Assembly: GCA_024638705.1 (NCBI GenBank)
Contig: JAHEJV010000002.1
Coordinates: 17,290-52,695, forward strand
Direction: 5' to 3'
Origin: Deltaproteobacteria bacterium
Lineage (GTDB): Bacteria > Myxococcota_A > UBA9160 > SMWR01
Length of the DNA stretch: 35,406 bases
Shown here: positions 1-10,920 of the stretch, piece after piece
Layout of the letters: every line of letters begins with the position of its first letter
Position numbering within the stretch: position 1 is the first letter of the stretch
Translations under genes and position numbers: made by a program
The notes under the pieces: model-generated
What the model was told of the DNA's origin: nothing
Databases searched by the model: none
What the model saw: the letters and a program-made list of their open reading frames with translations, nothing else

Positions 1-21
1 GCGCTTGCGGGGCCTCTCGCC

Positions 22-1194
22 GTGACGCTCGCCGAGGTCGCCGCGGAAGAGCTCGACGCGATCCGCGCGCGCGGGACGCACCGTCGGATGCGCGTACTCG
101 AGGGCGCGCAGGCGCCGCGCATGCGCGTCGACGGACGCGACGTGCTGCTCTTCGCCGGCAGCAACTATCTCGATCTCGCGCGCCATCCCGAGGTGGTGGA
201 GGCGTCGGCGCGGGCGGCGCGCGACGTCGGCTGCGCGGCGGGCGGGTCGCGCCTGATCAGCGGCAACCTCGATCTGCACGAGGCGCTCGAGGAATCGCTG
301 GCGAAGTTCTTCGACGCCGAGGCCGCGCTCGCCTGGACGAGCGGTTATGCGGCGAACGTCGGCGTGATCCCGGCGCTCGTCGGGAAGGGCGACGCCGTCG
401 TGTCGGACGCGCTCTCGCACGCGTCGATCGTCGACGGCTGCCGGCTGTCGCGGGCCGCCGTGCGCGTCTTCCCGCACGGCGACGTCGACGCCCTCGACAC
501 CGCGCTGGCCGAGACGACCCGCGACCACCGCCGCGTGCTGCTCGCGATCGACGGCGTCTACAGCATGGACGGCGACATCGCACCGGTCGCCGAGATGGTG
601 GCGCTCGCGAGGCGCCACGGCGCGATGGTGCTGCTCGATGACGCCCACGGCACCGGCACGCTCGGCGCGTCGGGGCGCGGGAGCGCCGAGCTGTGCGGCG
701 TCACAGAGGGCATCGACGTGCTGCTCGGCACGCTCGGCAAGGGGCTCGGCTCGTTCGGCGCCTTCGTCGTCGGCACCCGCGACCTGCGCGAGCTGCTCGT
801 GAACACGGCACGCTCGTTCATCTTCAGCTGCGCGCTCGCGCCGCCCCAGGTGGCGGCCGCGCAGGCGGCCCTCGAGCTGGTCCGGCGCGAACCGTGGCGT
901 CGCGAACGCCTCCAGGCCAACGCCGCGCGGCTGCGCGCGAACCTCGCGGCACACGACATCGCCACCGACCCGAGCACGACCCACATCGTCCCGGTCGTGA
1001 TCGGCGCGAACGACGCCACGATGGCCGCCTGCGAACGACTGCTCGAACGCGGCTTCTACGCCCAGGGGATCCGGCATCCCTCGGTGCCCGAGGGCACGGC
1101 CCGGCTGCGCCTCACTCCGATGGCCACCCACACCGCTGCCGAGATCGACGCGCTCTCGGCAGCGGTGGCGAACGAGTTGGCGCGGGTCCGGTGA
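22..1194 (+). CDS. bioF: 8-amino-7-oxononanoate synthase (BioF)
   Basis: A 390-residue PLP enzyme of the alpha-oxoamine synthase family, predicted to condense pimeloyl-ACP (or -CoA) with L-alanine to give KAPA in biotin synthesis. The PLP lysine is K240 in GTLGKGLGSFG, and the cofactor-binding DDAHG sits at 206-210. GSNYLDLARHP near residue 46 and SGYAANVG near 107 are typical of the family. Length matches usual BioF (about 385). The start is GTG at 22, and the 21 bases before it hold no complete gene. The stop overlaps the bioD start (GTGA), so the two are translationally coupled. Glycine C-acetyltransferase (Kbl) is a close paralogue, but the bioD neighbour settles the call in favour of BioF. 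Confidence 0.93.
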   Translation: MTLAEVAAEELDAIRARGTHRRMRVLEGAQAPRMRVDGRDVLLFAGSNYLDLARHPEVVEASARAARDVGCAAGGSRLISGNLDLHEALEESLAKFFDAEAALAWTSGYAANVGVIPALVGKGDAVVSDALSHASIVDGCRLSRAAVRVFPHGDVDALDTALAETTRDHRRVLLAIDGVYSMDGDIAPVAEMVALARRHGAMVLLDDAHGTGTLGASGRGSAELCGVTEGIDVLLGTLGKGLGSFGAFVVGTRDLRELLVNTARSFIFSCALAPPQVAAAQAALELVRREPWRRERLQANAARLRANLAAHDIATDPSTTHIVPVVIGANDATMAACERLLERGFYAQGIRHPSVPEGTARLRLTPMATHTAAEIDALSAAVANELARVR

Positions 1195-1883
1195 GCGCTC
1201 CGACACGCGGGGTCTTCGTGACCGGCACCGACACCGGCGTCGGGAAGACGGTCGTGACGTGCGCGCTGATCGCCGGGCTGCGCGCCCGCGGCGTCGGCGC
1301 GGCCGGGATGAAGCCGATCGAGACCGGCGTCGGCGCCGATGGACCCCTCGACGCGCTCGCCCTGCGCGCCGCCGCCGGCGATGCGGACCCTCTCGACGAG
1401 GTCTGTCCCCAGCAGTTCGCCCTGCCCGCCGCGCCGACCGTCGCCGCAAAGGCCGAGGGACGCCGTGTCGACCTCGCCGCGATCGACGCCGCCCACGCGC
1501 GGCTTCTGGCGCGTCACGACTGGCTGGCGGTCGAAGGAGCGGGCGGGATGCTCGTGCCGGCCGCCGAAGGGCTCACCATGGTCGACCTGGCCGATCGCCT
1601 CGGTCTGCCGCTCCTCCTCGTCGCGCGGGCCCGGCTCGGCACGATCAACCACACGCGGCTGAGCCTCGAGGTCGCGCGGACGCGCGGCAAGCGCGTCATC
1701 GGCGTGGTGATCTCCCACGCGGACGGGGTGGTCTCGCCCGCCGACGCTGCGAACCTCGAAGCGCTCCGCGATGACGCAGGTTTCCGCGTCATGGGCGAGA
1801 TCCCGCCGCTCGATCGCATCGGCCCGTCGATCTCGGATCATCTGGACATCGATGGGATTTTCGCCGCGTCATCTGCGTCATGA
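1191..1883 (+). CDS. bioD: Dethiobiotin synthetase (BioD)
   Basis: A 230-residue ATP-dependent enzyme that closes the ureido ring of 7,8-diaminopelargonate to make dethiobiotin. The P-loop GTDTGVGKT is at residues 12-20, KPIETGV follows near 38, and EGAGGMLVP lies in the middle, all expected for BioD. The GTG start at 1191 overlaps the bioF stop by four bases (GTGA); a longer reading frame runs upstream through bioF but is only a shadow. Neither bioA nor bioB is seen in the window, so the rest of the pathway must lie upstream or elsewhere. The last codons and the following gap carry repeated GCGTCAT words. Confidence 0.93.
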   Translation: MSAPTRGVFVTGTDTGVGKTVVTCALIAGLRARGVGAAGMKPIETGVGADGPLDALALRAAAGDADPLDEVCPQQFALPAAPTVAAKAEGRRVDLAAIDAAHARLLARHDWLAVEGAGGMLVPAAEGLTMVDLADRLGLPLLLVARARLGTINHTRLSLEVARTRGKRVIGVVISHADGVVSPADAANLEALRDDAGFRVMGEIPPLDRIGPSISDHLDIDGIFAASSAS

Positions 1884-1978
1884 CGTCAAAAACGTCCTGT
1901 CCCGGACGTGTAAATCCCCGATTTTGCGTTTGACGCACTCGCAGGCGGTCGCGTCATGCGCGTCGTGGAGAATGACGC
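1771..1978. repeat. Cluster of ATGACGC / GCGTCAT heptamers
   Basis: The heptamer ATGACGC or its complement GCGTCAT occurs at 1771-1777, 1786-1792, 1866-1872, 1875-1881, 1951-1957 and 1972-1978, with a partial TGACGC at 1931-1936. The copies span the 3' end of bioD and the following intergenic DNA. They are seen directly. Whether they bind a regulator or simply reflect local composition is unknown. Confidence 0.4.
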
Positions 1979-2018
1979 GCCCCGGCCTCGAGAACCGGCT
2001 CAAGGACGACCGGGAAGG

Positions 2019-2038
2019 TCCCGATGCGAGCATCGGGA
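2019..2038. repeat. Perfect inverted repeat upstream of the MXAN_5187-like gene
   Basis: Two perfect 9-base arms (TCCCGATGC and GCATCGGGA) are separated by GA. The right arm runs into the GGGAGG that serves as ribosome-binding site for the GTG at 2046. In RNA this would form a very tight hairpin that could mask the ribosome-binding site. In DNA it is an operator-like palindrome. Confidence 0.6.
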
Positions 2039-2045
2039 GGCCCTC

Positions 2046-2603
2046 GTGGAGTCGGAATCCATCGAAGAAGAGCTGCGTATCCTCGACTTCAAGCTGTCCC
2101 AGCTGAAGCGCGACTACGACCAGTACTTCCTGGGCACCCGCCCTCGCGAGCCCGTGCTCGCCCGCGGCGAGGTGAACAAGGTGATCGTCAAGCTGACGAA
2201 CACGGCGATCAAGAACACCGCGGCGCGCTTCAAGTTCAGCAGCATCTGCTCGCGCTTCCAGGCGTTCCGCCGTCAGTGGGACGAGACGCTCCGCAGGATC
2301 GAAGCGGGCACCTACGAGCGGCACCAATTCAAGGCGAAGCTCAACAGCCGGCCCGCGCGGGAAACGCCGGCCCGCGGCGGCCAGGCTGCCCCCGAGGGCG
2401 ACGACCTCTACCAGAGCTACGTCGACGCGCGTCTCGCGTGCGGGGAGAGCGTGAAGGGCCTGTCCCGGGAGAAGCTCGAGCGGGTGATCGCGAAGCAGCG
2501 CTCGGAGCTCGCGGCGAGGTTCGGCGGCAAGGGCGACTTCAGCTTCCGGGTCGCGGTGGAGGGCGGGAAGGTCCGCCTGAAAGCCGCCCGAAAGAAGGCC
2601 TGA
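2046..2603 (+). CDS. MXAN_5187 C-terminal-domain-like protein
   Basis: A 185-residue soluble, strongly charged protein with no signal peptide or membrane segment. An N-terminal helical, probably coiled-coil part (SIEEELRILDFKLSQLKRDY) is followed by a conserved-looking block (TAIKNTAARFKFSSICSRFQ, then FRRQWDE and RRIEAGTYERH) that resembles the uncharacterised MXAN_5187 C-terminal family of myxobacteria. Residues about 145-185 (VIAKQRSELAARFGGKGDFSFRV) form a second basic segment. I favour the GTG at 2046, which has GGGAGG about six bases upstream, over the ATG at 1956. The stretch 1956-2045 contains a perfect hairpin and has no protein-like character. The family recognition is from memory of the motif; the function is unknown. 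Confidence 0.7.
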   Translation: MESESIEEELRILDFKLSQLKRDYDQYFLGTRPREPVLARGEVNKVIVKLTNTAIKNTAARFKFSSICSRFQAFRRQWDETLRRIEAGTYERHQFKAKLNSRPARETPARGGQAAPEGDDLYQSYVDARLACGESVKGLSREKLERVIAKQRSELAARFGGKGDFSFRVAVEGGKVRLKAARKKA

Positions 2604-2726
2604 GCCTCCTTCCTCGCCCGACCGCGCGCGATTCGACCCGATTCCGAGGCTCGGGCCGGGGTCCTCTCGACACGGTCCCGTGGCTCGGAGGCTCGGCATC
2701 CGGAGCCCGGGTCCGGGCGTAACCAG

Positions 2727-2760
2727 TTGACGCGCCAGCTTTTTCCAGATTAGGCTGGCG
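2727..2760 (+). promoter_or_regulatory. Candidate sigma-70-type promoter with overlapping dyad
   Basis: TTGACG (2727-2732) is followed after 18 bases by TAGGCT (2751-2756), placing the start of transcription about 45 bases before the secreted-protein gene at 2808. An inverted repeat, CGCCAGC (2733-2739) with GCTGGCG (2754-2760), spans the spacer and the -10 box. It could be an operator. Confidence 0.4.
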
Positions 2761-2807
2761 GCCGTCCACCGTGAATTCCCCCTGCACCCCGGATGAGGTC
2801 AATCGGA

Positions 2808-3458
2808 ATGCGAACGCTCCGCGCAATCACCACGCTGCTCGTCCTGTTGCTCGCGGCCGGCAACGCCCAGGCGGCGTTCCACCTCTGGGACATCACCGAG
2901 GTCTACTCGAACGCCGACGGCTCGGTGCAGTTCGTCGAGTTCTTCACCACCACGAACAACCAGGACGAGCTGTTCAACCACGACGTCACGTCGACGGCCA
3001 ATACCTATACGATCCCGCACGACCTCGACACCGCCGACCCGGTGGGCAATCCCAACGGCGGCGGCAACAACGCCACGGCGAACCAGCACTTCCTGATCGC
3101 GACCCCCGGCTTCGCCGCCCTGCCGGGCGCGCCGACCCCCGACTACGTCTTCGACGCCACCAACTTCTTCGACACCGTGGCCGACACGATCATCCTGGTG
3201 AGCGCCGACAGCATGGCCTTCACCTCGGGCGAGCTGCCCACCGACGGCATCAACTCGCTGAACGAGGACTTCGGTGGGACGAACCGCACCACCGCGGTGA
3301 ACTCGCCGACCAACTTCGCGGGCGACACCGGCTCGATCAATCTCGCGCCGATCGCCGATACGCCCGCGCTGAGCCCGGCGGGCACGCTCGTCGCGATGGG
3401 CGCCCTGGCGCTCGCGGCGATCGGCGTGTTCGCGCTGCGCTCGCGCCGCACGGCCTAG
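2808..3458 (+). CDS. Secreted protein with IPTL-CTERM-like C-terminal sorting tail
   Basis: A 216-residue exported protein. The N-terminus (MRTLRAITTLLVLLLAAGNA) is a Sec signal peptide with likely cleavage after AQA. The mature part begins with FHLWDITEVYSNADGSVQFV and is rich in Asn, Thr, Asp and Gly, as in beta-rich surface proteins; it may be lamin-tail-like, but I cannot confirm that. The C-terminus is tripartite: a short motif (TPALSPAGT), a hydrophobic helix (LVAMGALALAAIGVFAL) and a basic end (RSRRTA). This architecture resembles the IPTL-CTERM/PEP-CTERM signals processed by exosortases. I chose the ATG at 2808 because GAGG lies seven to nine bases upstream; an in-frame ATG at 2793 has no ribosome-binding site. 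No exosortase gene lies in the window. Confidence 0.75.
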   Translation: MRTLRAITTLLVLLLAAGNAQAAFHLWDITEVYSNADGSVQFVEFFTTTNNQDELFNHDVTSTANTYTIPHDLDTADPVGNPNGGGNNATANQHFLIATPGFAALPGAPTPDYVFDATNFFDTVADTIILVSADSMAFTSGELPTDGINSLNEDFGGTNRTTAVNSPTNFAGDTGSINLAPIADTPALSPAGTLVAMGALALAAIGVFALRSRRTA

Positions 3459-3467
3459 GACCCCGAC

Positions 3468-4988
3468 TCAGGACGCCTCGAGCCCGCGCCGTCGCACCCA
3501 CGCGGCGGCGCGGCTCGCCGTCCAGACGATCAGCACCCACGAGATCGGCTCGAGCATCGCCCGGAAGCGGTTGTTCTCGCCGATCTCGAGGGAGTTGCCG
3601 GCAACCGCGACGAACGAGATCGTCCCGGCGATGAAGAGCAGCGCGACTTCGTGGCCTTCCGCCTCCCCCTTCGCGAGGCGTCGCGCCGCGAGCCCGGCGG
3701 CGTAGAAGAGCGCTGCCAGCAGCGCGGCGTTCCACGTCCAGGTGAAGCGCTCCCACAGATAGGCGCGGCGTTCGAGGGGCGCGGTGCCGTCGGCGCTGCG
3801 CGCCGCGATGCAGGCCCCGTAGACGACACAGCTCCACGTCGCGTCCCAGCCGGCGATGCGCGCGCGGTTCTCCTTCATGAAGGTGTAGTCCGACGGCGGC
3901 ATCGCGTAGATCAGCCATGCATTGCCGACGCTCCAGAGATAGCCGCCAGGCGCTCGCGCGATCATCGCGAGCGAGTCCGCCCGGTACTGCTCGGAGATCG
4001 CGACGAAGGCGAGGTGGTTGAAATTGGGGTGCCCGGTCGACTTCGTGGCTTCGCGCAGCACCGGATGGTCGGGGCCTTCCGTCCGGCGCCAGCGCGGGGG
4101 GTAGGCGTCGAGGGGCGAAAAGGGGCGAACGATCGCGATGTCGCTGAGGACGCCGTTGTCGATCAGCGCGCGCCGCTCGCGCGGCGGTGTCTGCACCAGT
4201 GCCAACCGCGCGAGGCTCTTCCCCATCCAGCTGCTCGTCGCGGGGCTCCCGAAGAGCACCCCGTTCTTCACGACGACCGCGGCGACGAGCGCGATCGGGA
4301 GCGCGGCGCCGACCAGCACGGCGCGCCGGTCGATCCCGCGCACGGCGAGCACGAGCGCGAGGCACGCGAGGATCCAGATCGGATGGAAGAGGCTGCGCGT
4401 GAGCGCCGCGGCGGCGAGCAGGCCGAAGAAGAGCAGGGCGTCCCCGCGGCATCCGCCGCGGCGGACGAGTCGCGAGACCGCCCACGACGCGAACACGAGC
4501 AGCGCGGCGAGCGGCCAGGTGTAGAAGAGCCAGCTCTCGTAGAGGATCGAGACGGGGCTCGCGGCGAAGGCGATCGCGGCGACGACGGCGGTGCGAACGC
4601 CCACGCCGAGCTCGCGCAGCAGCGCGAAGATCCCCACGTGCAAGGCGGCGCCGATCGCGACGAACCCCGTCCAGAGCAGGAGACGCGGTTCGCCGCCCGA
4701 GATCTTCGAGGCGCCGGCAAGCCAGAGGTTGAACAGCGGGGGCTGGGCGTGGTGATACCAGACGCTACGCAGGGCATCGCGCTCGAGCAGCGCCGGGTCG
4801 ATGTACTGCCAGAACCAGTCGATCGACGTGGCGTCGAAGCCGATGCCGGCCCCCCACCAGAAGATCGCTCGCGTCGCGAAGTAGCCGACGAGGACGCACG
4901 CGATCGCGCCGAGACCGTTCTCGCCGAAAGCGGCGAAGGCGGAAGCGAAGTGCGGGGAGAAACGCGACTGCCGGGACGGGGCGTTCAT
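3468..4988 (-). CDS. Multi-spanning GT-C (family 39-like) glycosyltransferase
   Basis: A 506-residue integral membrane protein with roughly ten hydrophobic helices. After the first helix comes a long periplasmic loop (GFDATSIDWFWQYIDPALL) and then YHHAQPPLFNLW, a pattern typical of ArnT/PMT-like GT-C enzymes that use polyprenyl-phosphate sugars. The acidic residues in that loop would hold the catalytic base. Sugar and acceptor cannot be told from sequence. The ATG at 4988 has a GAGGGGAG ribosome-binding site. It converges with the secreted-protein gene (10-base gap) and diverges from a second membrane glycosyltransferase, suggesting joint work on a surface glycan, which is inference. Confidence 0.7.
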   Translation of the reverse strand: MNAPSRQSRFSPHFASAFAAFGENGLGAIACVLVGYFATRAIFWWGAGIGFDATSIDWFWQYIDPALLERDALRSVWYHHAQPPLFNLWLAGASKISGGEPRLLLWTGFVAIGAALHVGIFALLRELGVGVRTAVVAAIAFAASPVSILYESWLFYTWPLAALLVFASWAVSRLVRRGGCRGDALLFFGLLAAAALTRSLFHPIWILACLALVLAVRGIDRRAVLVGAALPIALVAAVVVKNGVLFGSPATSSWMGKSLARLALVQTPPRERRALIDNGVLSDIAIVRPFSPLDAYPPRWRRTEGPDHPVLREATKSTGHPNFNHLAFVAISEQYRADSLAMIARAPGGYLWSVGNAWLIYAMPPSDYTFMKENRARIAGWDATWSCVVYGACIAARSADGTAPLERRAYLWERFTWTWNAALLAALFYAAGLAARRLAKGEAEGHEVALLFIAGTISFVAVAGNSLEIGENNRFRAMLEPISWVLIVWTASRAAAWVRRRGLEAS

Positions 4989-5014
4989 CGCTCCCCTCGA
5001 ACTCTGCGCCGAGC

Positions 5015-5044
5015 AGTCTACGTTACCCCCAGGTCCCTTTCCAA
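5015..5044 (-). promoter_or_regulatory. Candidate promoter for the minus-strand glycosyltransferase
   Basis: Read on the minus strand, TTGGAA (5044-5039) is separated by 18 bases from TAGACT (5020-5015). The spacing and -10 style resemble the candidate at 2727-2756. The 71-bp divergent gap must also hold the promoter of the plus-strand gene at 5060, which I cannot place. Confidence 0.42.
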
Positions 5045-5059
5045 AGAAGTCCGTCCACC

Positions 5060-6562
5060 GTGAAGTCGCGCTCGCTCCATCTCCCGCTCCTCGTCGTGAC
5101 CGTACTCGCGGCGCTCGTGGCGATGTTGCCGAGCGAGGTGTTCACCAACGGCGACGCGATGGCGATGCGCGCCGGCGCCATCCGTCTGATCGAACAGGGG
5201 CGGATCGACGTACGGCCCGCCTACGCCGAGCGCTTCGGCGACCGCGGGCAGTACTTCTACCAGCGCGAATCGGACGGGCGCTGGCACTCGAAGTACGGCG
5301 TGGCGAACACCCTGCTCTTCCTGCCGCCGCTCGCCTTCGAGCGCGCGTGGACGGGGACGCTCCGGCCACTCGAGGGCTACCGCCGGCCCGAGCGCACCCG
5401 GCGCGCGGTGATCCTCGCGCTCTACAACATCCCGTTCGCGGTGGCGCTCGCCGTCTATCTCTATCTGCTCGCGGGCCTCTACACCGAAAGTCGCGGCGTC
5501 GGCGTCGCGTTCGCACTGGTCGGTCTCTTCTCCGGCTTCCCGCTCTACTACCTGCGCGCGCAGACGCCGGAGATCTTCCAGATCCTGTTCTTCACGGCGA
5601 TCGCCTATCACGTCGCGCGTTGTCGGCGCGAAGGCCCGGCGCGATCCGTCGCGGGTCCCGAACCGAGCGTCCACGCCTGGGCCGCGATCGGCTTCGCGTG
5701 TCTGCTCGTGTTGCAGAAGATGCCCTACGCGTGGCTCCTGCCGCTGGTCGCTGCGTTCCTCGTGTGCGCCGATCGAAGCGAGGGCGCCGGGATCGTGGCG
5801 CACGTGAAGGAACGCCTCGCGACGGGGTGGACGCGCCTCCTCCTGCGCTTCGGCATCCCCTTCGCCGCGACCTTCGCGTGGGTGGCCTGGTCGAACCACG
5901 TGAGCTTCGGCTCGGTCTTCGCCACCGGCTACGAACAGTGGGGCGATTTCAACGATCCCTTCGGCGGAAACCTGTGGGAGGGCCTTCGGGGCTATGCAGT
6001 CGATCCCCAGAAGAGCCTCTTCCTCCACTTCCCGATGCTCGTGCTCGCGATCTTCTTCTGGCGGCGCTTCCTGCGCGAGCATCCGTTCGACGGCGCGTTC
6101 CTCCTGCTCGCATTCGCGCCGATCCTCGTCGTCTATGCCTCGACCGTGTCGTGGCGCGGAAACTGGAGCTTCGGCCCGCGCTATCTCGTCTTCGCCGCGC
6201 CCGCCTTGTCTCTGCCGCTCGTGATGATGTTTCGCGCCGCGCCGACGGTGCGACGGGTCTCGCTCGGCGCCGCCGCTGCGCTGCTCGCCTTCTGCCTCTT
6301 CCTGCAACCGATGGTCGTCCTGCCGCACTTCCTGCTGCCGGTGCAGGTGATGGCGCGCTTCCGCCAGGTCGACGCGAAGGAGAACGCCTACTTCCAGCGC
6401 TCGTGGTTCGCGATCAATCGCGAGCTCTTCGCCTATCGCGCGGGGCAGCCGTTTCCGCCGCTCGAACGCGCCCGCGAGCGTCTCCCGGTCGCCAGGACGA
6501 CGTGGTTGGCCAAGGAAATGCGGCAGCTCGTCGTGCCGAATCTCTATTGGGCGAAGCGCTAG
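5060..6562 (+). CDS. Polytopic membrane protein, probable GT-C glycosyltransferase
   Basis: A 500-residue protein with an N-terminal membrane anchor (LPLLVVTVLAALVAMLP) and about nine to eleven further helices. The first external loop contains TNGDAMAMR, GQYFYQRESDGRWHSKYG and NTLLFLPPL, which fits the dolichyl-phosphate-mannose-type GT-C superfamily seen in many environmental genomes; the Asp of NGD is the likely catalytic-type acidic residue. No substrate can be assigned. Translation starts at GTG 5060 with AAAGAAG about ten bases upstream. It is divergent from the neighbouring membrane glycosyltransferase and convergent with atpC (15-base gap). Confidence 0.62.
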   Translation: MKSRSLHLPLLVVTVLAALVAMLPSEVFTNGDAMAMRAGAIRLIEQGRIDVRPAYAERFGDRGQYFYQRESDGRWHSKYGVANTLLFLPPLAFERAWTGTLRPLEGYRRPERTRRAVILALYNIPFAVALAVYLYLLAGLYTESRGVGVAFALVGLFSGFPLYYLRAQTPEIFQILFFTAIAYHVARCRREGPARSVAGPEPSVHAWAAIGFACLLVLQKMPYAWLLPLVAAFLVCADRSEGAGIVAHVKERLATGWTRLLLRFGIPFAATFAWVAWSNHVSFGSVFATGYEQWGDFNDPFGGNLWEGLRGYAVDPQKSLFLHFPMLVLAIFFWRRFLREHPFDGAFLLLAFAPILVVYASTVSWRGNWSFGPRYLVFAAPALSLPLVMMFRAAPTVRRVSLGAAAALLAFCLFLQPMVVLPHFLLPVQVMARFRQVDAKENAYFQRSWFAINRELFAYRAGQPFPPLERARERLPVARTTWLAKEMRQLVVPNLYWAKR

Positions 6563-6591
6563 TCGGCCGACGCCGCGTCAGCCGCGCTGAC
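6562..6591. terminator. Possible bidirectional terminator between convergent genes
   Basis: The palindrome GTCGGCCGAC (6562-6571) is followed by GTCAGC-CGC-GCTGAC (6577-6591), which straddles the atpC stop codon. Neither has a T tract, so this is only a plausible transcription barrier between the convergent genes. Confidence 0.3.
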
Positions 6592-6987
6592 TCACCTCGA
6601 GTCGGTTCTTCGCCCGCTCGACGGCGCCCTCGAACTCCTCGACCCGGAGCGCCTCGGCGCCGGACGCGTCGAGCGACTTGAGCGCCTGCGTCGCGCGCTC
6701 GAGCGCCGCCTGCGCGCGCGCCGTGTCGATGCCGCTCGACAGCTCGCACGACTCGACCAGGACGGCGACCTGGTCGGCCGACACGTCGGCGAAGCCGTCG
6801 GCGATCGCGGCGTACACCGTCTGTCCGGCGGTCTGGATCTGCACTTCGCCGATCCGCAGCGGGCAGAGGAAGCGCTCGTGATCGGGCAGGACGCCGAAGT
6901 CGCCCTCGGAGCCCGGGAGCACGATGCCCTCGACTTCGCCCTCGAAGGCGGCGCCGGAGGGAGTGACGATGGAAAGCGCGATCGCCA

Positions 6988-6988
<1 letters not shown>
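6578..6988 (-). CDS. atpC: ATP synthase F1 epsilon subunit
   Basis: A 136-residue subunit of the rotary ATP synthase central stalk. It couples gamma rotation to the c-ring and can inhibit ATP hydrolysis through its C-terminal helices. The N-terminal beta-sandwich carries the usual signatures (ALSIVTPSG, IVLPGSEGDFGVLPDHE), and residues about 90-135 are the helical hairpin (RAQAALERATQALKSL). The ATG at 6988 overlaps the atpD stop by one base (TAATG). It is the last gene of the seven-gene F1/peripheral-stalk operon. Confidence 0.95.
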
Positions 6989-8508
<1,520 letters not shown>

Positions 8509-9369
8509 TTAGAGGGCTTCGGCGCCAGAGACGATTTCCACGAGTTCCTTCGTGATCGCGGCCTGGCGGGCGCGGTTGTACTGGAGCGTGAGCGATTCGA
8601 TCAGCTCTTCGGTGTTGCGGGTGGCGGATTCCATCGCGGCCATGCGCGCGGCGTGCTCGCCGGCCTGGTTCTCGAGGAGCGCGCGGAAGATCTCCACCTC
8701 GACCGCCTTCGGCACGAGCACCGAGAGCAGCTTCGCGGGATCGGGCTCGATCTCGTAGGGCAGCGCTTCGGCGTCGGTGTCGTCGCCGCCTTCGGCGGTG
8801 AACGGGAGCAACCGCACCTCGCGCGGCGTCTGGGTCATCGCCGAGACGAACTCGCTGTATACGAGCACGACCTCGTCGACTTCGCCCTCCGCATAACGCT
8901 TCGACACGTATGCGGCGGCATCGGCGGCCTGGGCATAGGTGACCCAGCCGTCCTGGGGGTAGTGTTCGCCGAGATCCTTCCCGAAGCGCCGACCGAGCAG
9001 GTCGCGCGCTTTCGAGCCTGCGGTGCTGATCGTGCGTCCGAGATTCTTGCGCTTCGCGATCGCCGCGTCCGCCACCTTGATGATGTTCGCGTTGAACGCG
9101 CCGCACAGGCCGCGGTCGGAGGTGACGACGAGGAACTCGACGTTCTCCGTCCGCTCGTGCGACACGAGCAGCGGGTGCTCGCTGTCGGACTGGGCCTTCG
9201 CCACTTCGGCGAGCGTCGCGCGCATGCGCTCCGCGTAGGGCCGCGCCGACTCGATCGCCTCCTGCGCGCGACGCAGCTTCGCTCCCGCCACCATGCGCAT
9301 GGCGCGGGTGATCTGCTGCGTCTTCTCGACGCTGGTGATGCGCCGCTTGATGTCCTTGAGATTCGGCAC
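8509..9369 (-). CDS. atpG: ATP synthase F1 gamma subunit
   Basis: A 286-residue central rotor shaft. The N-terminus LKDIKRRITSVEKTQQITRA and the C-terminus RNTEELIESLTLQYNRARQA are the two conserved coiled-coil ends of gamma, and SDRGLCGAFN near residue 88 is diagnostic. The GTG start at 9369 lies three bases after the atpA stop. Length matches E. coli (287). Confidence 0.97.
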   Translation of the reverse strand: MPNLKDIKRRITSVEKTQQITRAMRMVAGAKLRRAQEAIESARPYAERMRATLAEVAKAQSDSEHPLLVSHERTENVEFLVVTSDRGLCGAFNANIIKVADAAIAKRKNLGRTISTAGSKARDLLGRRFGKDLGEHYPQDGWVTYAQAADAAAYVSKRYAEGEVDEVVLVYSEFVSAMTQTPREVRLLPFTAEGGDDTDAEALPYEIEPDPAKLLSVLVPKAVEVEIFRALLENQAGEHAARMAAMESATRNTEELIESLTLQYNRARQAAITKELVEIVSGAEAL

Positions 9370-9372
9370 GGA

Positions 9373-10919
<1,547 letters not shown>

Positions 10920-10920
<1 letters not shown>

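Noticed and set aside
3651-5063. A 470-codon plus-strand frame
   Set aside because: It is antisense to the glycosyltransferase gene, very Arg/Glu-rich and without domain character.
2761-5064. Shared word CCGTCCACCGTGAA near 2762 and 5051
   Set aside because: A 14-base match between two spots in 35 kb of GC-rich DNA is within chance expectation, and the context differs.
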